A stretch of 10,042 bases of DNA, taken from the NCBI GenBank assembly GCA_028704195.1, contig JAQVLL010000011.1, positions 5,015 through 15,056 of the forward strand, written 5' to 3'. Numbering within the stretch: the stretch's first letter is position 1; each line of letters begins with the position of its first letter. A program made the translations under genes and the position numbers. Shown piece by piece: positions 5,369 to 10,042 of this stretch. The notes under the pieces are model-generated. The model saw nothing but the letters and a program-made list of their open reading frames with translations. It was not told the origin of the DNA and made no database searches. The DNA comes from Smithellaceae bacterium. Lineage in GTDB: Bacteria; Desulfobacterota; Syntrophia; Syntrophales; Smithellaceae.

Positions 5369-6165
5369 ATCCCATGGACATTCCACATAAAGAACTGCAG
5401 GACCTGATCACCCTGATTCGAAAACTGCGCGCGCCAGACGGCTGCCCCTGGGACCGGAGGCAGACCAGGCAGGACATCGGCAAATATCTGCTGGACGAGT
5501 CTTACGAAGTGCTCGACGCGATTGCCGAAGACAACCCCCTCCATCTTCAGGAGGAACTGGGGGATCTGCTGTTCCAGATCCTGTTTATTTCTGAAATCGC
5601 GTCCGAGGCCGGGGACTTTTCACTGGCTGATGTCATGAAGGACATTCATGCAAAAATGATTCGTCGACATCCGCATGTGTTTAGCGATGTTAAGGTCCAT
5701 TCCGTAAAGGAAGTAAAGGAAAACTGGCAGGAAATCAAAAAGCGTGAACGCATCGGTACGGCCGCGGAGAATCATCTTTTGGGCAGTCCGCCCAGATCAC
5801 TGCCGGCATTGAGAAGAGCGCAAAAGATCACGGCGGCAGCCGCCCGGCAAGGCTTCGATTGGCAAAACACGGATGATGTCCTGAAAAAGCTGCAGGAAGA
5901 GCTTGCCGAACTGGCTGCGGCGCGAGAAAAAGGTGACGTTAAATTCATTGAAGAAGAAACAGGCGATATCCTGTTCACCCTGGTAAATCTGTGCCGCTTT
6001 CTTTCCGTGGACGCGGAAAACGCGCTCACCGGTACCATTGATAAATTTCTCCGGCGCTTTGCCTACATCCATCAGCGGCTTTCGGCAAACGGCAAATCGG
6101 TTGACGACGCAACGCTTGATGAAATGGACAAACTCTGGGACGAAGCGAAAGAAAAGAGGATTTGA
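5365..6165 (+). CDS. mazG: Nucleoside triphosphate pyrophosphohydrolase MazG
   Basis: A 266-residue, two-domain MazG that hydrolyses NTPs and dNTPs to monophosphates and pyrophosphate in the cytoplasm, cleaning the nucleotide pool and, in E. coli, limiting ppGpp. Domain 1: GCPWD (26-30), DESYEVLDAI with E45 and E48, EELGDLLFQ with E64 and D67 (the magnesium-binding EExxE...ExxD arrangement), then RRHPHVF (100-106). Domain 2: RSLPALRRAQK (144-153), GFDW (163-166), and the second metal set EELAEL plus EEETGDILF (196-204). Length equals the E. coli enzyme. It begins within the deacetylase stop codon (ATGA overlap) and has no strong ribosome site of its own; an ATG three codons later is an alternative. 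The DUF2065 gene starts 4 bases after its end. Confidence 0.97.
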   Translation: MNPMDIPHKELQDLITLIRKLRAPDGCPWDRRQTRQDIGKYLLDESYEVLDAIAEDNPLHLQEELGDLLFQILFISEIASEAGDFSLADVMKDIHAKMIRRHPHVFSDVKVHSVKEVKENWQEIKKRERIGTAAENHLLGSPPRSLPALRRAQKITAAAARQGFDWQNTDDVLKKLQEELAELAAAREKGDVKFIEEETGDILFTLVNLCRFLSVDAENALTGTIDKFLRRFAYIHQRLSANGKSVDDATLDEMDKLWDEAKEKRI

Positions 6166-6169
6166 TCCC

Positions 6170-6355
6170 TTGGATTACTTTCTTTGTGTAATGGGTATGG
6201 TTTTTATCGTGGAAGGACTTCCCTATCTGGTTTTCCCTGAAAAGTTGAAACCCTACCTGATCAAAATTGCAGCTCTGCCTGATTCCACCCTGCGGATGAT
6301 CGGTATTTCCACGATCATCTTCGGGCTGATTCTGCTTTATTTCGGACGGCGCTGA
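6170..6355 (+). CDS. DUF2065 (YjeT-like) membrane peptide, TTG start
   Basis: A 61-residue peptide with two membrane helices: roughly 4-18 (FLCVMGMVFIVEGLP) and 41-58 (IGISTIIFGLILLYF). The loop LPDSTLRMIG and the VEGLPYLVFPEKLK segment match the DUF2065 family (E. coli YjeT) in spacing and length. Function is unknown; in some genomes relatives lie beside hflC or purA. I chose TTG 6170 because AGAGGA (6155-6160) sits 9 bases upstream and the length to the conserved Glu-Gly matches YjeT. The first in-frame ATG (6191) would cut into helix 1. The ribosome site lies inside the end of mazG, so the two genes should be co-translated. It is the last gene before the hairpin element. Confidence 0.85.
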   Translation: MDYFLCVMGMVFIVEGLPYLVFPEKLKPYLIKIAALPDSTLRMIGISTIIFGLILLYFGRR

Positions 6356-6404
6356 CAGTTTTGATTGACATCGCTATCTTATTCTGATTATTTAATTAAA
6401 TTCG

Positions 6405-6547
6405 GATTACGCAATAGACAAAACATGACATTCCTCATGTCATTTCGAAGAAACGAAGTGACTGAGAAATCTTAAACGTCTTTGAAAAGATTTCTCCCTT
6501 CGGCCGAAATGACACAGAGAAACAACGAATCTCCCTATTGCGCAATC
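6405..6547. repeat. Hairpin element with 13-bp inverted ends (MITE-like)
   Basis: GATTACGCAATAG (6405-6417) and CTATTGCGCAATC (6535-6547) form inverted ends matching at 12 of 13 bases. Between them lies a larger interrupted inverted repeat: GTCATTTCG (6439-6447) with CGAAATGAC (6505-6513), and GAGAAATCTT (6464-6473) with AAGATTTCTC (6487-6496). A separate hairpin ATGACAT/ATGTCAT (6425-6431, 6437-6443) overlaps the outer arm and could compete with it. There is no coding content. The inner sequence resembles a dispersed repeat I recall from many anaerobe genomes. It fills the space between the DUF2065 gene and queA and may also act as a transcription barrier; I see no separate intrinsic terminator for the upstream operon. 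Confidence 0.8.
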
Positions 6548-6581
6548 TGGGTTAAAATTATCATTTTTTACCGGAAAAACC

Positions 6582-7622
6582 ATGAAACTGGAGGAATTTT
6601 CATATTTTTTGCCTGATGATCTCATTGCGCAGCACCCGCGGCCGCAACGAGATACTTCCCGCATGATGCTGCTTCACCACCGGGACAATACCATTGAGGA
6701 TCGGCAATTTTCTTCCCTGCCGGACTGTTTGCAAAAAGGCGATGTCCTGGTCATCAATGACTCCCGCGTTATTCCAGCCAGGATTTACGGCAAAAAGCGC
6801 ACAGGGGCTATTCTCGAAATACTGCTTGTCACCTGTAAAGAGAAAAAAGACGGGGCTGAATGGTGGGAAGTGCTGGCGCGTCCCGGGAAAAGAATCAACG
6901 AAAATGACGTGATTGATCTTGGCCATTCCTGTGAAGCCAGGGTGGTTGCCAGACTGTCTGACAAGAAATGGCTGATGGCGTTTCACGCTCAGAACGGTTT
7001 TGAAAACTACCTGGAACGTTTTGGACGTGCGCCCCTTCCGCCCTACATCAAGCGGAAGAAGATCACCACACCCGACCATAGCGATGACCGCGAACGCTAC
7101 CAGACCATTTACGCAAAAACGGGCGGCTCCATCGCCGCACCGACCGCCGGCCTGCATTTTTCGACAGAAGTCCTGGAGGCTCTGAAGTCCAGAGGCGTCG
7201 GGATCGCAGCCATCACACTGCATGTCGGAATCGGCACCTTCTGGCCCATAGAAACGGAAAACGTCGAAAATCACGTCATGCAGACGGAATATTTTGAAAT
7301 CACACCCGACGCGGCGGAAACCATCAACAATGCCCGAAGGGTCATCGCTGCGGGCACGACCTCAACAAGAACCCTGGAGACTGTGGCGGATAAAAACGGT
7401 CATATTACGCCGCAGTCAGGCGAAACCCGCCTTTTTATCTACCCCGGCTACTCCTTTAAAAGAGTGAACGGCCTTCTGACCAACTTTCATCTGCCCCGAT
7501 CATCTTTATTCCTGCTGGTTTGCGCCTTCGCTGGCGCGGATTTTGTAAAGGCAGCCTATGCCCGGGCTGTTGAAAACCGTTATTTATTTTACAGTTACGG
7601 CGACTGTATGCTGATTTTATAG
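6582..7622 (+). CDS. queA: S-adenosylmethionine:tRNA ribosyltransferase-isomerase QueA
   Basis: A 346-residue QueA of normal length. It transfers and isomerises the ribosyl part of AdoMet onto preQ1 already placed in tRNA, giving epoxyqueuosine at position 34. Family motifs in order: FSYFLPDDLIAQHP (6-19), RMMLL (27-31), VINDSRVIPAR (57-67), PLPPYI (151-156), RYQTIYAKTGGSIAAPTAGLHF (172-193), TLHVGIGTFWP (212-222), GTTSTRTLE (258-266), NFHLPRSSL (301-309) and FYSYGDCMLI (336-345). All conserved blocks are intact. The ribosome site is weak (CCGGAA upstream of ATG 6582). No strong promoter is visible; TTGCGC (6538-6543) and TATCAT (6559-6564) are too close together (15) to call with confidence. 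tgt follows almost without a gap, the usual pairing since Tgt supplies the QueA substrate. Confidence 0.98.
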   Translation: MKLEEFSYFLPDDLIAQHPRPQRDTSRMMLLHHRDNTIEDRQFSSLPDCLQKGDVLVINDSRVIPARIYGKKRTGAILEILLVTCKEKKDGAEWWEVLARPGKRINENDVIDLGHSCEARVVARLSDKKWLMAFHAQNGFENYLERFGRAPLPPYIKRKKITTPDHSDDRERYQTIYAKTGGSIAAPTAGLHFSTEVLEALKSRGVGIAAITLHVGIGTFWPIETENVENHVMQTEYFEITPDAAETINNARRVIAAGTTSTRTLETVADKNGHITPQSGETRLFIYPGYSFKRVNGLLTNFHLPRSSLFLLVCAFAGADFVKAAYARAVENRYLFYSYGDCMLIL

Positions 7623-7632
7623 GATGGGCACC

Positions 7633-8739
7633 ATGCCTTTTTCATTCGAACTGATAAAAAATGACCCCGATACCCGGGCACGTCTCGGGAAAATGGTCAC
7701 CCCCCACGGTCCGATCGACACCCCCGCGTTTATGCCGGTGGGCACGCAGGGAACCGTCAAGTCGCTACGCCCCGAAGATCTTGAAAAGTGCGGCGCTCAA
7801 ATCATTCTGGGCAACACGTATCATTTGTACCTGCGCCCCGGTCACGAAACCATTCGCAAACTGGGGGGCCTGCACACCTTTATGAACTGGCCGGGACCCA
7901 TTCTCACGGACAGCGGAGGATTCCAGGTTTATTCCCTGGGAGCGCTACGTAAAATTCTGTCGGACGGGGTCATGTTCCAGTCTCATATTGACGGTTCCAG
8001 GCACTTCCTCACCCCGCAGAAAGCCATCGAGATACAGGAAGCACTGGGATCGGATATCATGATGTGCCTCGATGAATGCACACCCTACCCCGCTACGCTT
8101 CAGCAGACGCGGAATTCCCTGGACTTAACCGTGAAGTGGGCAAAACAATGCGCCGAGGCGAAAACCAATTACGATCAGGCGCTCTTTGGTATTGTCCAGG
8201 GCGGCACCTACATGGATCTTCGCCGTCAGGCGGTGGAACAAACCGTCCCCATTGGTTTTGACGGCTACGCACTGGGCGGCGTCAGCGTCGGAGAACCCAA
8301 AGAAATCATGTACGCCATCACCGATGAAATCACGCCGCTGCTTCCTTCCGGCAGGCCCCGCTACCTGATGGGCGTCGGGATGCCGGCCGATATTGTTTAC
8401 GCCGTTTCCTGCGGCATTGACCTGTTTGACTGCGTCATTCCCACACGATCGGCACGGCACGGATTATTGTTTACAAATTCCGAAAAGATTGTTATAAAAA
8501 ACGCCCGCTGGCGGGAAGATGACCTCCCGCTCGATGAAACATGCGATTGCTACACCTGTAAAAATTACTCCAGGGGTTATTTAAGACACCTTTATGTTGC
8601 TGGTGAGATACTGGCCATGATATTGAATACTATTCATAATATCCGCCATTATATGCTCCTGATGGAAAAAATACGGACCGCCATAAGCGAAAACCGTTTT
8701 GCAGATTTTAAAAAAGATTTTTTTAACAAAATGAGATGA
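7633..8739 (+). CDS. tgt: tRNA-guanine transglycosylase Tgt
   Basis: A 368-residue bacterial Tgt that swaps guanine 34 of tRNAs with GUN anticodons for preQ1, the step before QueA. Key residues, numbered from this start: base-binding D93 in DSGGFQV, GLVQGG-like GIVQGG (186-191), nucleophile D266 in GIDLFDC followed by PTRSARHG, and the zinc site C304-x-C306-x2-C309 with H335, spaced as in the Zymomonas enzyme. Start: ATG 7633 has AGGA 8 bases upstream and begins MPFSFEL as in the family; ATG 7624, 1 base after the queA stop, would add three residues and has no ribosome site. The AGGA overlaps the end of queA, so the two are probably co-translated. Confidence 0.98.
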   Translation: MPFSFELIKNDPDTRARLGKMVTPHGPIDTPAFMPVGTQGTVKSLRPEDLEKCGAQIILGNTYHLYLRPGHETIRKLGGLHTFMNWPGPILTDSGGFQVYSLGALRKILSDGVMFQSHIDGSRHFLTPQKAIEIQEALGSDIMMCLDECTPYPATLQQTRNSLDLTVKWAKQCAEAKTNYDQALFGIVQGGTYMDLRRQAVEQTVPIGFDGYALGGVSVGEPKEIMYAITDEITPLLPSGRPRYLMGVGMPADIVYAVSCGIDLFDCVIPTRSARHGLLFTNSEKIVIKNARWREDDLPLDETCDCYTCKNYSRGYLRHLYVAGEILAMILNTIHNIRHYMLLMEKIRTAISENRFADFKKDFFNKMR

Positions 8740-8772
8740 CATTATAAAATTTTCTGATAAAAGGCATAATTT

Positions 8773-8779
8773 AAGGAGG
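8773..8779 (+). promoter_or_regulatory. Ribosome binding site fixing the yajC TTG start
   Basis: AAGGAGG, 8 bases before TTG 8788. It supports the TTG over the first ATG at 8809, which would be 29 bases away. The 48-base gap after tgt is A/T-rich, but I see no convincing promoter in it. Confidence 0.85.
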
Positions 8780-8787
8780 AAGCAAAA

Positions 8788-9141
8788 TTGATATCAACAG
8801 CATACGCAATGGGCAACCCGGGAACGGCAGGAGCACAGGGTGCGGGAGGATTCGGTGACTTTAGCTTCATCATCATGATGGCCGTGATCTTTGCCATTTT
8901 TTATTTTTTGATGATCCGCCCGCAGCAAAAAAAGCAGAAAGAACTCAAGGCCATGTTGGATAATCTCACTCATGGCGACGCGGTCATGACCAGCGGCGGC
9001 ATTCACGGCAAGGTAACCGGCCTTACGGATGCAGTCGTTACACTGGAAATCGCCGACAAAGTCAGGATTAAGGTCTCAAGAAGCGCTATCGCTGCCGTCC
9101 TTCAGAAGTCGGGATCACCGGCTCCGACGGCTAAGTCATAG
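8788..9141 (+). CDS. yajC: Sec translocon accessory subunit YajC
   Basis: A 117-residue YajC, the small inner-membrane partner of SecDF that associates with SecYEG. It has a Gly/Ala-rich N-terminus (residues 9-24), one membrane helix FIIMMAVIFAIFYFLMI (about 27-43), the diagnostic RPQQKKQKE (44-52), then the cytoplasmic beta domain with GDAVMTSGGIHGKV (63-75) and VRIKVSRSAIAAV (92-104), and a Ser/Pro tail. Length is typical. The start is TTG, chosen for the strong AAGGAGG upstream. secD starts 18 bases after the stop, the usual yajC-secD order. Confidence 0.97.
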   Translation: MISTAYAMGNPGTAGAQGAGGFGDFSFIIMMAVIFAIFYFLMIRPQQKKQKELKAMLDNLTHGDAVMTSGGIHGKVTGLTDAVVTLEIADKVRIKVSRSAIAAVLQKSGSPAPTAKS

Positions 9142-9159
9142 GATAGAAAGGGGCATTTC

Positions 9160-10042
9160 ATGTTCAAATCTTTAAGAATCAGGTTGGCCATCACGGCGGT
9201 TGTTTGTCTTGTTGCGCTGTATTTTTTACTTCCCACGCTCGTTCCGCAGATTCCTTCCCCCCTCGATTAATATTTTCCAAAGGACAAAATCCATCTCGGA
9301 CTTGACCTGCAGGGTGGAATGCATCTCATCCTGGAAGTGGACGCGGATAAGGCTCTGGAATCCATGATGGAAAGATCAGCCAATGATTTGAAGGAATCAT
9401 TGATGGAAAACAAAGTTCGTTTCCGCAACGTGGAAAGAGGAAAAGACGCCACGGCCTCACTGGAACTGACGGAAGCATCAGGGAAGACCGCACTTGAGAA
9501 AATCCTCAATGAACAATATCCCGATCTGGAAATCGCATCGACCACACCGCGGGAAGGCAGCCAGCTCGTCCGTCTGAAGTTTAAAGACAAAAGAGCCGCT
9601 GATCTGAAAAAGCTGACAATAGAACACAGTGTGGAAACCATCCGCAACCGTGTTGACCAGTTCGGTGTTGCCGAACCGGAAATCATCCCCGAAGGTGATA
9701 ACCGCATCATGGTGCAGCTGCCCGGCATCAAAGATCCGGAACGCGCCAAAAACCTGATCGGGAAAACCGCCCTTCTGGAATTTAAAATCGTTGACGAGGA
9801 TAATTCTCTCGACGAAGCCCTGCGCGGCAATGTCCCTGAAGGGTCTGTCATCGCCTATGGCGCGCGTGAAGACCGGTCAAGCGGACAGAGAGGCCAGGTC
9901 CCCTATTTACTGAAGAATAAAACCCTGCTGACCGGTGCTTCACTGGAAACCGCAAAAGTTCAGATTTCCGACCGCTTTGGCGAACCGCATGTCTCCATCA
10001 AATTCAACTCGCAGGGAGCAGCGGATTTCGATCGGATCACCA
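9160..10042 (+). pseudogene. secD: secD, interrupted by in-frame TAA at codon 37; 3' end outside window
   Basis: Translocase subunit SecD, which with SecF uses the proton gradient to pull exported proteins across the inner membrane. ATG 9160 has AAAGGGG 6 bases upstream. Residues 1-36 give the expected N-terminus: a basic start and the first membrane helix (about 8-27, LAITAVVCLVALYFLLPTLV). Codon 37 is TAA (9268-9270). The same frame then continues open to the window end with clear SecD sequence: YFPKDKIHLGLDLQGG, GMHLILEVD, VETIRNRVDQFGVAEPEI, IMVQLPGI and the start of the periplasmic P1 region through HVSIKFNSQGA. Nothing is missing or shifted around the TAA, so a single base change (for example Lys AAA to TAA) explains it. 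It could be a sequencing or assembly error, a strain-specific nonsense mutation, or a real split. The first ATG after the stop (9319) lies beyond LGLDLQGG. Confidence 0.9.

Noticed and set aside
7624..7632. ATG 7624 as the tgt start
   Set aside because: It has no ribosome site; ATG 7633 has AGGA at good spacing and gives the usual N-terminus. It cannot be fully excluded.
8740..8787. Promoter for yajC between tgt and yajC
   Set aside because: The A/T-rich gap has TATAAA- and CATAAT-like boxes, but no -35 at proper spacing.
9268..9270. Recoding of the secD TAA as selenocysteine or pyrrolysine
   Set aside because: Those use UGA and UAG; no UAA recoding of this kind is known, and no selenocysteine insertion hairpin was seen.
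9267..9851. Minus-strand open frame of 194 codons
   Set aside because: It is antisense to clear SecD sequence and encodes low-complexity Ser/Arg-rich protein.

Overview
The window looks like a chromosomal segment of a Gram-negative anaerobe, most likely a member of the Syntrophales/Desulfobacterota (old Deltaproteobacteria), perhaps recovered from a metagenome. This rests on a lipoprotein with a signal peptidase II box, a YajC/SecD cluster, the queA-tgt-yajC-secD gene order, and intergenic repeats of a style I associate with that group. No taxonomic marker gene is present, so this is inference.

Layout. (1) 1-542 has no gene. It holds an array of short hairpins, each with GTAG at its foot, and a 127-bp block present twice without a single difference. 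(2) 543-1855 on the minus strand is a probable three-gene operon transcribed ytxH-like, then a DUF948 gene, then a YajD-family HNH gene. (3) 1917-2253 on the minus strand is a small Ala/Pro-rich lipoprotein gene followed by a clear intrinsic terminator. (4) 2254-2391 is a compact divergent promoter region in which the two predicted -35 boxes overlap. (5) 2392-6355 on the plus strand is a tightly packed operon: a hydantoinase/oxoprolinase-family ATPase, a histone-deacetylase-like zinc amidohydrolase with an added four-cysteine tail, MazG, and a DUF2065 membrane peptide. (6) 6356-6581 is an intergenic hairpin element bounded by 13-bp inverted ends. (7) 6582 to the end on the plus strand is queA, tgt, yajC and the first part of secD.

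How the genes fit together. QueA and Tgt act in queuosine modification of tRNA. YajC and SecD belong to the Sec translocon accessory complex. The hydantoinase-like protein and the deacetylase-like protein are very probably co-translated and may act on the same amide or N-acetyl substrate, but nothing in the sequence identifies it. MazG, coupled to them by an ATGA overlap, is a housekeeping NTP pyrophosphohydrolase.

The most notable anomalies are an in-frame TAA at codon 37 of secD, between its first membrane helix and the conserved LGLDLQGG motif, and the REP/BIME-like hairpin array at the left end, where stem sequences differ between copies but pairing is kept. I see no CRISPR array, phage, transposase, rRNA or tRNA. 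I find no clearly new defence or mobile system; the hydantoinase/deacetylase pair is the best candidate for undescribed biochemistry.
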